Below, piece after piece: positions 11,483-21,039 of a stretch of DNA of 64,000 nucleotides. The stretch lies in assembly GCA_963575745.1 (NCBI GenBank), contig CAUYUJ010022519.1:42501-106500 (forward strand), given 5' to 3'. Source of the DNA: Prorocentrum cordatum (Eukaryota; Sar; Dinophyceae; Prorocentrales; Prorocentraceae). Below the pieces are notes generated by a model. The model did not search any database, had not been told where the DNA came from, and was given only the letters and a program-made list of their open reading frames with translations. The position numbers and the translations under genes are program-made. Numbering within the stretch: the stretch's first letter is position 1; every line of letters starts with the position of its first letter.

Positions 11483-11840
11483 ATTCAAAGTGTGGCCCGG
11501 GAATGGAGTTCTGGGAACTCGAAGAACACGAAATGGCCTACAGTTGGCTCCGGGCATTCAAAATCATGCCCAGGAATGGAGTTCTGGGAACTCGAACACC
11601 ACGAAGTGGCCTACAGTTGGCTCCGGGCATTCAAAATCATGCCCAGGAATGGAGTTCTGGGAACTCGAAGACCACGAAGTGGCCTACAGTTGGCTCCGGG
11701 CATTCAAAATGTGGCCCGGGAATGGAGTTCTGGGAACTCGAAGAGCACGAAGTGGCCTACAGTTGGCTCCGGGCATTCAGAATGTGGCCCGGGAATGGAG
11801 TTCTGGGAGGTCGAAGAGCACGAAGTGTGTGACTGTTTGC
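11483..11840 (+). repeat. 73-bp tandem repeat, 5 units
   Basis: Unit starts at 11483, 11556, 11629, 11702 and 11775, an exact 73-bp period. Each unit contains GGAATGGAGTTCTGGGAACT and GTGGCCTACAGTTGGCTCC. Because 73 is not a multiple of 3, all three forward frames stay open, which is typical of a noncoding array. Confidence 0.95.
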
Positions 11841-11961
11841 GAAAAACGATCCCCGCCGGCAAACCCCAACTCGTCCCCAACGGCTGCCCAGACCCCCCTG
11901 TGGAGTCATCTGCTGCTCTCTTTTTAGCCCATTAGAAACCTATCAGTCTTCGCTGTTAGGT

Positions 11962-13384
11962 AAAAATCGAAACGTCGGATGGCAGGGGGGGGACGGCACA
12001 CTGAAACCGAAGAGAAGGAGGAGGAGGAGGAGGAGGAGGAGGAGGAGGAGGAGGAGCCATCTCATGTCGAATCGCACGCCGCTCCAACTTTGTGCTCGGC
12101 TCTCCCGTGCCCTGCCCATGGATGTCGGCTGCAGGCCCTGCTGAGCTGTGCGACGGCCCGCTCGGGGGAGTGAAGGGGGGAGGTCGCTTCCCAGATCTCT
12201 GGCGGCATCATTTTGGTTCAGTCCCAGCGGTTTTCCCCGGCACAGTCCAGAACGGATGTTCCTCGGTTTTCTTGCAATATGTTCGGCCTCTGGAGCCCGT
12301 TATTGGGCCGTGGGACAAGCAGAAACGGATCGGCCCCTCGCCAGGATAGTTTCAATCAAGGGCCTCAGAAATCCCGACCGCTTCCCTGGGGGCAGTTTTC
12401 CGTCACGGATCCATGTTTGATGATCCCGGGGCCCAATAACGAACTCCACAAGCCAAAATCAAAGAAAAACTCCGGGACTGAAAGAGATGCCGCAGCAAAG
12501 CACCCCAACAGCAGCAAGGGCGAATGGGCGGGTCGAAGGATAGGAGAAGCACGGCCAGGAAACCCTGGGAAAGAGAAGATGCGGCGGGGACAGGGGTGAG
12601 AGCACGGCCATGTACACCTTAGCATTTTGTTGCGCAAGGGATCGTGGCCGTTCGGACCAAAGATGCGGGCGGCAGTGGGGCGAGAGCACGATTCCTGCAC
12701 AGAGTGTGAGGACGCCCCATGCGAAACAACTGCCAGAACGGGCGGTCCAGGGCTCCCCGTCCCCCCTGCGGGACTCCTCCGTGATCCTCTTCAACCCCTG
12801 CTCGAGCCCTCGAGCGAAGCGCGGTCAGGGAAAGGTGTCCCCAGGATTTTCCCGAGAGGTTCGGGTGTCTTCCAAAGCATCCCTCGCGAGGCCCAGGGGG
12901 CCGCGGGGCCACCGCGGGGGCTCCAGAATGGTGCGAAGACGCGGGGCCAATCCTCCCATCGATGTGGTGTTTCGTGCCTTTGGGTTTGGACGGATGGCGA
13001 CGGTCCCACGGATCGGGCGTTTCAAAAGTGTCCCCAGCACTTCCCTGGAGGCCGGGACGTCTTCCGGAGCAGCCCTCGCGAGGCCCAGATGACCCCCAGG
13101 TTCAGCTGAAATTACAAACGCTGGAGGGTATTTGTTCTGCTGTTTTCCACTTTTCGCTCTTGATCCGACCACAATATTCTGAAAGCGACACCCTGGGATG
13201 TGGACGTCAGGCAGGCGGCATTGTGATGCTGAGACGTATTTTAAAACAACGAATGCAAACGTGAGAAATCTAGCAGGTGAGCCACGGGCAGATCGCGGAC
13301 TTGAAAGCGAAACAAAAAGGGCGCCCAAAACGGAGGGACGTCGATGTTGAAAACATGGGGGGGGGAAAAAAAAAAAAACAAAAG
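11962..13384. other. Spacer between the two shared-end elements
   Basis: Contains a GGA tract (about 12015-12055), a head-to-head pair of GGGCCC-centred repeats (12210-12340 plus, 12395-12482 minus), and a degenerate direct duplication of about 65 bp (near 12832 and 13028: GTGTCCCCAG...CCCTCGCGAGGCCCAG). A 13-A run ends just before the second element. No gene recognised. Confidence 0.5.
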
Positions 13385-13534
13385 TATCCCGGCAAAGCAA
13401 CCTAACAGCCATGTGTAGGAGCATATCTGGAAGCATTCCCCTTAAGATTCGGATGAGAATCCAGTTGTAGAATTCTGCTGTTCTCGCAGTCGTTGTCGCA
13501 TTCGCGAGGACAGTCGCAGCGGCAACGGCAGTCG

Positions 13535-13860
13535 CAGTCACAGCCTCAGCCTCAGCCTGCCTCAGCCTCAGCCTCAGCCTGCCTCAGCCTCAGCCTGCCT
13601 CAGCCTCAGCCTCAGCCTGCTTTAGCCTCAGCATCAGTCTGCCTTCAGCCTCGGCCTCAGCCTCAGCCTGCCTCAGCCTCAGCCTGCATCAGCCTCAGCC
13701 TCAGCCTCAGCCTGCCTCAGCATCAGCCTGCCTCAGCCTCAGCCTCAGCCTGCCTCTGCCTCAGCCTCAGCCTGCTTCAGCCTCAGCCTCAGTCTGCCGT
13801 CGGCCTCGGCCTCAGCCTCAGCCTGCCTCAGCCTCAGCCTGCATCAGCCTCAGCCTCAGC
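13535..13860 (+). repeat. CAGCCT satellite in the long element
   Basis: Same hexamer satellite as 10185-11482 but shorter. It stops abruptly at the insert boundary. Confidence 0.93.
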
Positions 13861-14325
13861 ACGAAGCGACCCAGCTAGAAGGACAAAGCGCTGAATGTAC
13901 ACCGATGTGTTCGACGACTGCGTATGTAATGATGTGACGATATACAGACTGAGCCCTTCGTGAATGTCTACATGTTTTTCTGACGCCTACAAACGGCGCT
14001 GACGTGTGTGAGAAAATTGTCCGCGCAGCAAAAGCCGGCGAAGCGTGCGGGAGCTCGCATGCTGAGACAGACTACGTCTGCAGACCGCCAGCTGCAAAAA
14101 GTTGCGAGCGGCTCTTGGAAGATGTTTACGGAACGGAGCTACGGTGTCTGAAAACATTGGCATCGAAGGGAAGAGCCTCGGAGCCCTGCAACCTGAGAAA
14201 CACCGCAGGAACTCGCATACTGAAAAGGAATGCATTGCAAACCGCACGCTGCGAACCCTGCAGGCTGAGAAGCACCGCAGGATGTCGCATGCTGAAAAGC
14301 ACTTGTACTGCAGAGCGCTAGCATC
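13861..14325. repeat. Shared gene-downstream module, copy A
   Basis: Matches 16596-17052 almost base for base over more than 400 bp, starting TAGAAGGACAAAGCGCTGAA (13876 here, 16638 there), with one 30-40-bp indel near 14050. It lies on the 3' side of the minus-strand gene at 14640-15710, as its twin does for the gene at 17180-19366, so it may be a common 3' untranslated or spacer sequence. It includes several copies of the GCAGGCTGAGAAGCACC repeat. Confidence 0.85.
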
Positions 14326-14639
14326 TATCTCGGGCTCGGACCCCCCCGTCCTGATCCAGAACGTGTCCGGCCACGGCCTGAAAATGCCGTTCCAACTCCC
14401 GAGGATCAGCTGGCACTCCGGCTCTGGGACACTCCAGTACGTCTTGAGCACCTTGAGCCAGGCCCCATCTCGGGATCCCCACAGCACGCTGTACTTGACC
14501 GAGACCGTGCCGAACTCATAACAATTGACCTCCGAAGGACCTGCGAGTGCAGGCTGAGAAACACCACGCGATTGCAGGGCACGGCATTGCGTGTCACATG
14601 AGTGCAGGCTGAGAAGCACCACATCTCGTTTGCCAGAGA

Positions 14640-15710
14640 TCACTCCCAGGTTATTTGATCCCGCAACACCAGCCACGGCGTAGCTGCCACAGGGGCCGCA
14701 GATAGCAACGGTTCGGTCACCCAATTGGCGTTCCGGTGAGTCACAATTCGCGCGTGGCTCCACGAGCCTGTGTAGCGCGATTTGCGGGGCACCAGTGTGC
14801 TGTAGGTGTTGTTGCCGTAGCAGAAGACGGCCTCTGGAGCCCAGTGCGGATTCCAGCGGACAGCGTAGACCCTGTGGACGCCATTGCGGATGACGTCGCG
14901 CGCACCTTCGATATGTGCCACCCATCGAAGCCAGTCAAATGCTGAGCCATCGGTGATGTCAACAGCACCTGGGGCAGTCTCGCCATGGTGGTAGTGCAAC
15001 AGCGATTGGAGAGCGGCGCTGGCTTCGTCGCGGCCCACAATCTGGCGCGAGCAGGCTGCCTCTTGCAGGTGCTCCTGTGTGAAGAGCAGTGGGGCATCAC
15101 CGCCAGTCTCGGCAGGCTGAGCAGCGCCACCGTCAGGCACGGCAGTCTGAGCAGCGCCGCCACGAGGAACATGAGGCTGAGCAGCGCCAGGCTCAGGCAC
15201 GGCAGGCTGAGCAACGGCGCGTGGTGGACCGACATAGGTGGGCTCATCGGGTCGGCCGTTCTTATGGTAATGCAGGCGCATGGCTGAACCGTCTGCACGA
15301 CGGAACTCGAAGAAGTGCCTGCCGTGGCCATCCGTGTTGGAGTAGTTAGGGTCGCGCTCTGTCTCGATGATGCGAAAGAGAACCTGGGCGATGCCCTGCC
15401 CGATTATGCGCTCAGCGAAACCCGGAGCGGCAGACCGAAGCAGTTGCTTCCAGTCGTAGGACGGGTCGTTTGTTACGTCTTTGAACGACAAGTTGTTGAC
15501 AATGCACTCGGCGCGCAGCGCGCGCTGCCACTGGCAGGCGGTCTTGCCGCCCATCCCTGGTGTACGGCGGATGTCTTCGAGGTGAGCCTGCTCAAAGACC
15601 ACGTCGACACCTGGCTGAGGAGTCGGTGCGGGCGGATCCGGCAGAATCTCCCACGGGCCATCGCACGGGGCCGGGGGTGGCGGGGGCGATGCCTTGCCGC
15701 GTGCTGGCAT
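14640..15710 (-). CDS. Uncharacterised protein with a tandemly duplicated domain of about 105 aa
   Basis: 356 codons from the ATG at 15710; the open frame extends 60 nt upstream only through a TTG. Function unknown. After a Pro-rich N-terminus (residues 9-33) come two versions of one domain. The first is about 38-150, with VFEQAHL at 38-44, DVTNDPSYDW at 78-87 and GQGIAQVLFR at 104-113. The second is about 209-310, with LFTQEHL at 209-215, DITDGSAFDW at 251-260 and RNGVHRVYAVR at 275-285. Spacing between the matching motifs is nearly equal in the two copies. The linker (165-201) is made of AVAQPA, GAAQPH, GAAQTA and GAAQPA units encoded by the dispersed 17-22-bp repeat. No signal peptide or membrane segment. 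The uninterrupted frame, conserved internal duplication and absence of stop codons support a real, intronless gene. It is co-oriented with the gene at 17180-19366 and shares its downstream module. I know no named family for it. Confidence 0.75.
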   Translation of the reverse strand: MPARGKASPPPPPAPCDGPWEILPDPPAPTPQPGVDVVFEQAHLEDIRRTPGMGGKTACQWQRALRAECIVNNLSFKDVTNDPSYDWKQLLRSAAPGFAERIIGQGIAQVLFRIIETERDPNYSNTDGHGRHFFEFRRADGSAMRLHYHKNGRPDEPTYVGPPRAVAQPAVPEPGAAQPHVPRGGAAQTAVPDGGAAQPAETGGDAPLLFTQEHLQEAACSRQIVGRDEASAALQSLLHYHHGETAPGAVDITDGSAFDWLRWVAHIEGARDVIRNGVHRVYAVRWNPHWAPEAVFCYGNNTYSTLVPRKSRYTGSWSHARIVTHRNANWVTEPLLSAAPVAATPWLVLRDQITWE

Positions 15711-15779
15711 TGTGACAAGGCAGGCTGAGGAGCACCACCGCGGCTGGACGGCCAGGTGAAACTCGAGCAAACATGGTTA

Positions 15780-16590
15780 AGGATGATGATGATGGTGTTG
15801 ATAGGAAACCCGGCATCAGCGAGTTGATGTACAATGAGGTGTCCGCAAACGAGACACTGCTGTCAACGCTGTTATAACTAACCACAAACGAGACACTGCT
15901 ATCAACGCTTGCACAATTAAAAAGAAACGCTGGCATTGACACTACTAGCAATACCAAAGTGGAGTTTAAACGAGGCACTGCCATCAACCGATTCAACTTC
16001 CAATGAAAGAAGATCACAAATGAGTTCACTCTGAAGTGACCCATGGGTATCAATGCGAGAAGTCTCTGCAAACTATTCACTCATGGCGACCGCCGCGCAC
16101 ACGCGTGTAGGAAATCGTTGATGATGATAGTGATAATGGAGTGGGGGCCAGTAATGCAGATACACTGCTGTGCATTCACTTGCTGCGAAAAGAAACTCTG
16201 TATGAATGAGTTGATATATAATGAGTTGTCCACAAACGAGACACTGCTATCAACGCTTGTATAAGTAAAAAGAAACGCTGCTATCGACACTTCCCCCAAT
16301 ACTAAAGTTGTCTTTAAACGAGTCACTGCCATGAACGGCTTCAACTACAGTGTAACGAAAGGAACTGCAGGCTGAGAAGCACCGCAGGCCAACGTGAACC
16401 AGTCGTGGTGATGAGGATGAGTGAAATCTGCGATGATGATAGCGATCATGAAGTCGGTTGTAGGAACCCACTTTTGTAGTAACCAACATACACTGGTATG
16501 CATTCACTTATGGTGAAAGGAAACTCGGTATCAGTGAGTTGATATAGAATGAGTTGTCCGCAAACGAGACACTGCTATCAACGCTTTTAG
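15780..16590. repeat. Intergenic degenerate repeat array (units about 325-390 bp)
   Basis: Three related blocks start near 15805, 16194 and 16518 with GAAACTC/CCGG-TAT-AGTGAGTTGATAT and continue ACAAACGAGACACTGCTATC AACG. The first two also share AAAAAGAAACGCTG and CGAG-CACTGCCAT further on. This is the region upstream of the gene at 14640-15710 and downstream of the module at 16596. It is AT-richer than its surroundings. Small minus-strand open frames in it are repeat-derived. Confidence 0.7.
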
Positions 16591-16595
16591 AACGA

Positions 16596-17052
16596 AGCGA
16601 ACCCATCAGAACACTGTTATCAACGGAAAGAATGCTGTAGAAGGACAAAGCGCTGAATGTACACCGATGTGTTCGACGACTGCGTATGTAATGATGTGAC
16701 GATATACAGACTGAGCCCTTCGTGAATGTCTACATGTTTTTCTGACGCCTACAAACGGCGCTGACGTGTGTGAGAAAATTGTCCGCGCAGCAAAAGCCGG
16801 CGAAGCGTGCAGACAGCCAGCTGCAAAAGGTTGCGAGCGGCTCTTGGAAGACGTTTACGGAACGGAGCTACGGTGTCTGAAAACATTGGCATCGAAGCGA
16901 AGAGCCTCGGAGCCCTGCAGCCTGAGAAACACCGCAGGAACTCGCATACTGAAAAGGAATGCATTGCAAACCGCACGTTGCGAACCCTGCAGGCTGAGAA
17001 GCACCGCAGGATGTCGCATGCTGAAAAGCACTTGTACTGCAGAGCGCAGGCT
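16596..17052. repeat. Shared gene-downstream module, copy B
   Basis: Near-identical partner of 13861-14325, placed on the 3' side of the minus-strand gene at 17180-19366. It is preceded by ACGAAGCGAACCCA, the same boundary word seen at 13861. Confidence 0.85.
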
Positions 17053-17179
17053 GCGAAACCTGCAGGCTGAGAAGCACCGCAGGAACTCGCATGCTTTCGA
17101 ACACTACTGCTCGAGACCGCAGCTGGAGAGCGGCAGACCGCAGGCTGAGAAGCACCGCGGGCAGAGAGACTTGCAAAAC

Positions 17180-19366
17180 TCAGATGTCCTGATCGTCTTG
17201 GAGGAAGTCACGCCAGTCCGGCGGCTGCCAAGAATCGATGATGCGCCTGGAGCCACCGCCCGTGCTGCCGCCGATGTCCAGGTAGTCGCCATCGCCCCTG
17301 AACAGACGGCCGTGCCCGCACGCCAGAATCGCTTGGTTGCGGATTTGAAGCAGCGCTCCGCTCTCAAACATCTGCAACACGTCCAGCTGCCTGCGCGTGA
17401 AGTTCGGCTTTGCCTGGCCAGCCTGGGCAGACAGATGGAGGGAAAGCCGCTCCCCCTCGTTGTAGCGCGCGATGGCCTCGGCCTTCTGGTGGTGCAGCCG
17501 GCGCCGCTGTTGCCGCAGAGCTTCCTCGGGAACTGCTGCATCACGGCCCTCACTGTGATCAGCTTGCAACGCTTGCGTTAACCAATCAACGTCGAAGCGC
17601 CCTGAGAAGGCCAGCACCTCCCAGATCTGTTTAGTACCGGCCACACGTTGCAAATGGCGATGCCACCGCTTACGCTTCTGGTCTTTCACAAACTTGGCGA
17701 CGCTACCCAGACCTGCACCCTTGGCCTGGCCACCTTTTCCCGCAGGCTGAGAAGCACCGTGAGAACCTTTCTTACCGCCTGGCCCTTTGTTCGGACCCTG
17801 CGGAACCGCATGGCCCCCTTGTGGCGCAGACTTGCCTTTCGCTTTTCCCTTTTCGATATCCCGTTCCTGAAGCGCACGCTGCTGCCGCGACTGCTCGTAC
17901 TGGTCGCGAGCTACTCTGACCAATTCCTGGCGCTCAGGCTCCGTGAGAACGTAGCGCATGTCGTCGATGTTCTTGCTCCGCAGAAAGTCATGTCGAAGCT
18001 TAAGGACAGAGAGAATGGCTCGGCCAGTCTCCTCCTGAGACGCAAAGGCCGCGTCATATTCCGAGCCAGGCTGAGGAGCGCCAGCTGGATCAGTGTCCGC
18101 TGGCTCCGTGGACTTCCTCTTTTTGAAAAGCAAGAGACTGAGATGATGGAGGACTTTCGGATCGTACTCCTCGTCGTACCTGTCGTCCCAAAGCTGCCTC
18201 AGCTCCCTGTGCAAGTCGTCCGCGCGATTCTGAACGACATCCTCGACGTAGTCGGGATCACCCGGTGAAGTCGGTGAAAGCGGAGGAGCAGAACTCGGCG
18301 ACCGATCCCAATGCACAGAAGACTCGCGGTCCGCCTGTACGCTGACGTCGGCGTCGGAGACGTTTTCGACGACAATTTTCCGCCTCTTGCTCTCCCCAGG
18401 CTGAATAGCACCAGGGAGAGTGAGCACAACCGCCACCGCATCGTGTGCGTCGTTGCGCATGCCACGATCCGTAAAAGACGCGCCAACGGCAATGGAGCAG
18501 AAACGGGCGACTGCTCCGCAGACCGCGACGTGGTCGCCTTTGAGGTCGGCCGGAGTGGCATGGACCTCCCATACCTTCTCGTCGTTCTGCTCGCGCTGGT
18601 AAGCCTCCCGCGCCTCCTGGAAAGTGAGGTTGTCGTCGCCGACTACAAGCACAACGACTGCCTCGTTTAGATTCTCAAGAATCTTGGCCAGGCCGTCCAG
18701 GTGCAAGCGGAGATGGCGAACTGTCCGCTTTCGAGTCTGGATGCTCGGCGGTTTCTTGCCGCACACGATGTGCATGTTGGCGATCACCACGTGGAACTTG
18801 TCATGGCCTGGTTTGTTCACCTCAAAATGTGAAATAACAGCATCAATATCTCGGCCGCTAGGAGGCCTGTAAACTTTGCTGTCTTCGCACAGAGTCAGTT
18901 CCGCAGGCTGAGAAGCACCGCGGAACCCCCAGAGAGTCAAGTAGTTGTCGACCTCCAAGAAGCGAATGCCATCACCGAAAGGCTTACTGAGGATCTCTGT
19001 CACGTTGATCCCTGCTCGGCGAAAGCCTTCACGGAACGCACCGACCTCGCAGCCACAGACCATATCAGCATCAGCGGTCTCCACTATCTTGGCGCACAAC
19101 CTTCCGAAGTTAGCGCAGTGAGTGGCCGCCTGCTTACCAGTCATCATGCCCTGCTCGAACCCGAAATTGAACGAGGCGACCGTGAAAGACGCAGGCTGCA
19201 CAGCGCCAGAACCAGGCGTCTGTCCACCTTCCTCCGCAGGCTGAGAAGCACCGCGAGGCGGCGCAGGCTGAGAAGCACCGCGAGGCGGCGACACTTCGGA
19301 CGAGCCTCGCGGAGCAGAGGCTGCGGATGAACGTTGGACATGGGGGTACGGCCAGGGGAACGCCAT
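17180..19366 (-). CDS. Endonuclease/exonuclease/phosphatase-fold protein with long basic C-terminal region
   Basis: 728 codons from the ATG at 19366; an in-frame TTG lies 9 nt upstream. Residues about 64-322 carry the layout of the EEP superfamily (APE1/DNase I-like metal-dependent phosphoesterases): ASFNFG at 64, acidic strand DADMVCGCEVG with Glu107, NMHI with His199, GDDN at 243-246 and a final DAHD with His308. These correspond to the usual E, H, D-x-N and D-H active-site positions. The substrate is unknown. It is not followed by reverse transcriptase, so it is not simply the endonuclease of a LINE. The rest is charged: an acidic segment about 350-400, a Lys/Gly-rich stretch about 520-570 and a C-terminal block (about 575-728) with KDQKRKRWHRHLQR, TRRQLDVLQMFESG and GDGDYLDIGG. 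At least six Gly-Ala-(Ser/Ile/Pro/Val)-Gln-Pro units interrupt it, encoded by the dispersed repeat. One sits between EEP motifs (about 150), which the fold would have to tolerate as a loop. Intronless, no nonsense codons. Confidence 0.8.
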   Translation of the reverse strand: MAFPWPYPHVQRSSAASAPRGSSEVSPPRGASQPAPPRGASQPAEEGGQTPGSGAVQPASFTVASFNFGFEQGMMTGKQAATHCANFGRLCAKIVETADADMVCGCEVGAFREGFRRAGINVTEILSKPFGDGIRFLEVDNYLTLWGFRGASQPAELTLCEDSKVYRPPSGRDIDAVISHFEVNKPGHDKFHVVIANMHIVCGKKPPSIQTRKRTVRHLRLHLDGLAKILENLNEAVVVLVVGDDNLTFQEAREAYQREQNDEKVWEVHATPADLKGDHVAVCGAVARFCSIAVGASFTDRGMRNDAHDAVAVVLTLPGAIQPGESKRRKIVVENVSDADVSVQADRESSVHWDRSPSSAPPLSPTSPGDPDYVEDVVQNRADDLHRELRQLWDDRYDEEYDPKVLHHLSLLLFKKRKSTEPADTDPAGAPQPGSEYDAAFASQEETGRAILSVLKLRHDFLRSKNIDDMRYVLTEPERQELVRVARDQYEQSRQQRALQERDIEKGKAKGKSAPQGGHAVPQGPNKGPGGKKGSHGASQPAGKGGQAKGAGLGSVAKFVKDQKRKRWHRHLQRVAGTKQIWEVLAFSGRFDVDWLTQALQADHSEGRDAAVPEEALRQQRRRLHHQKAEAIARYNEGERLSLHLSAQAGQAKPNFTRRQLDVLQMFESGALLQIRNQAILACGHGRLFRGDGDYLDIGGSTGGGSRRIIDSWQPPDWRDFLQDDQDI

Positions 19367-19493
19367 TGCAATCAAAACTCAGTGGACTGCAGTGAATGAA
19401 TGTAGTGGCCAATTGAATGCAGAGGACTGCAGTGTCACTAGCAAGTCCTGAACCAAACACAGCTGTGGCGGAAGGAATATGAAGCGTCTGGCT

Positions 19494-19910
19494 ATTCAAA
19501 ATGTTGCCCGGCAATGGAGTTCTGGGAACTCGAAGACCAGGAAGTGGACTAGAGTTGGCTCTGGGCATCCAAAATGTAGCCCAGGAATGGAGTTCTGGGA
19601 ACTCGAAGAGCACGAAGTGGCTTACAGTTGGCTCCGGGCATCCAAAATGTGGCCCGGGAATGGAGTTCTGGGAAATGGAAGAACACGAAGTGGCCTACAG
19701 TTGGCTCCGGGCATCCAGAATGTGGCCCGGGAATGGCGTTCTGGGATGTCGAAGAGCACGGTGTGGCCTACAGTTGCATCCGGCCCCCCAGAATGTGGCC
19801 CGGGAATGGCGTTCTGGGATGTCGAAGAGCACGAAGTGGCCTACAGTTGCATCCGGCCCCCCAGAATGTGGCCTGGGAATGGAGTTCTGGGAAGGCTCAG
19901 AGCACGAAGT
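19494..19910 (+). repeat. 73-bp tandem repeat in the long element, 6 units
   Basis: Units start at 19494, 19567, 19640, 19713, 19786 and 19859, the same period and sequence as 11483-11840. The 130 bp that follow (GTGTGTGACTGTT... to GTTAGGT) also match. Confidence 0.95.
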
Positions 19911-20042
19911 GTGTGACTGTTGGTGAAAAACGAGCCCGGCTCATGCCGCCCGGAAACGCCCCAACACCTGCCCGGACCCCCCTGTGGAGTGATCTGTGAG
20001 CTCTTTTGACACTACTAGAAACCTATCAGTCTTCGCTGTTAG

Positions 20043-20191
<149 letters not shown>

Positions 20192-20209
20192 GTCCCCAGC
20201 GTGTTAAGA

Positions 20210-20949
20210 TCGGCGGCGAGCCTGAGGGGAAGTGAGAAGGAGCAGGCCTTCTCGAAGGCGGCGGGACTTCCCAGAAGCCCTCGCACCTCCTGAGAAGTTT
20301 CCTGCGTCTTACGCCATCTGGTCCGGCCGAGACTTGCTTCTCTCCTTCCTGTCGTGATAGGCACGCAGCGCCGCGATGGGCTTGTCACTCTCACCCGCAA
20401 CCTGATACAGTCTCTCCAAGTTCACCCTGTCCGCGCCACACGCACCCGAGGCCCGATCCTTCCTTCCATCCATCAGCAGCGGAGCCGTCTCGAAGGCTGC
20501 CAGCTCCTCCCTGCCCTCCTTGGTCATCTGCAACACCGACCTATTCCGGCGCCTCAACCACGCATGATCGGACTGGTCCCACGTGCACTGCGCCATCCCT
20601 TCGTCACCTCCAAAAATCGGTCGGCATCCCGCCGGTACTCCGCCTGCCGCTCGGTGGACAGACCCTCCCGATTACCACTCCATCTGTGCACGCGGCGAAG
20701 AACGGCCACGTCCTGGAACGTATTCCGCACAAAATTGCCAGTAGCCACCAATTTCTCCGTGCTCCAGGCATCATCCGGAGCCCGCTCAGCTCCCCGAGGC
20801 TTATTCTTCCCATGACCCCCATACGCTCCCCGGGGAAGCGTTAGAAAACCTCTAAGAAGGTCAGAGGTCGTCCGAGCCTTCGCCAGAGGTCTTCCGAGCC
20901 TTCTGAGATGGCCCGCCCTGACTCACTTCCCCCCTGGCGCGCCGCCGAT
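20210..20949. mobile_element. MITE-like element copy 2, enlarged by an internal insert
   Basis: Inverted ends TCGGCGGCGAGCCTGAGGGG (left) and ...CCCCCTGGCGCGCCGCCGA (right) match copies at 1752 and 58384. Relative to those about 195-bp copies, some 520 bp (about 20311-20830) are inserted in the middle, between CCTGCGTCTT and CGGGGAAGCGTTAGAAAAC. Confidence 0.7.
20309..20822 (-). pseudogene. Coding fragment of unknown family inside the MITE-like element
   Basis: On the minus strand two adjacent frames give protein-like sequence. One contains NFVRNTFQDVAVLRRVHRWS and TERQAEYRRDADRFLEVTKG. After a one-base shift near 20590, the other contains AWLRRRNRSVLQMTKEGREE and DRVNLERLYQVAGESDKPIA. Charged, helix-like composition. 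I do not recognise the family. The frameshift and lack of ends mark it as a decayed gene fragment carried as an insert. Confidence 0.4.
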
Positions 20950-21039
20950 GAGATCATCTATGTCCCCGGGCTCCAAAAGGGCCCCCTCTGCGGCAACTCC
21001 TGGGGGCCTCCACATCTTGTTGGCTGTTGCGAATCGACG

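Larger units (their letters stand above)
10049..11961 (+). mobile_element. Shared-end element, short form
   Basis: Starts ACCTAACAGCGA (10049-10060) and ends with the reverse complement TCGCTGTTAGGT (11950-11961). About 135 bp at the left, a CAGCCT satellite, a 73-bp tandem array and about 130 bp at the right are all shared in the same order with the element at 13400-20044. Homology on the left actually begins at TATCCCGGC, 15 bp before the inverted repeat. The right end can also fold on itself (AACCTATCAG...CTGTTAGGT). No intact gene inside; the 563-aa plus-strand open frame is a translation of the satellite. Confidence 0.7.
14257..19283 (+). repeat. Dispersed GCAGGCTGAGAAGCACC repeat, about 20 copies in one orientation
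   Basis: Examples start near 14259, 14553, 14603, 15722, 16369, 16986, 17061, 17142, 17743, 18902, 19238 and 19263. More diverged ones are near 15112, 15172, 15203, 18068, 18400 and 19191. All lie in the same orientation. Inside the two minus-strand genes the repeat is read in a single frame as (R)GASQPA, GAAQPA or GAPQPG. Outside the genes it lies in the shared downstream modules. Consensus CCGCAGGCTGAGAAGCACCG. Confidence 0.9.

Noticed and set aside
10141-11832. 563-codon Ser/Ala/Leu/Gln/Pro open frame
   Set aside because: It lies wholly in the CAGCCT satellite and the 73-bp array; the 73-bp period is not a multiple of 3 and all frames are open.
12206-12225. Third spliced-leader relict (CATTTTGGTTCAG)
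   Set aside because: Only the middle 13 bases match, with a mismatch and a missing base; likely chance.
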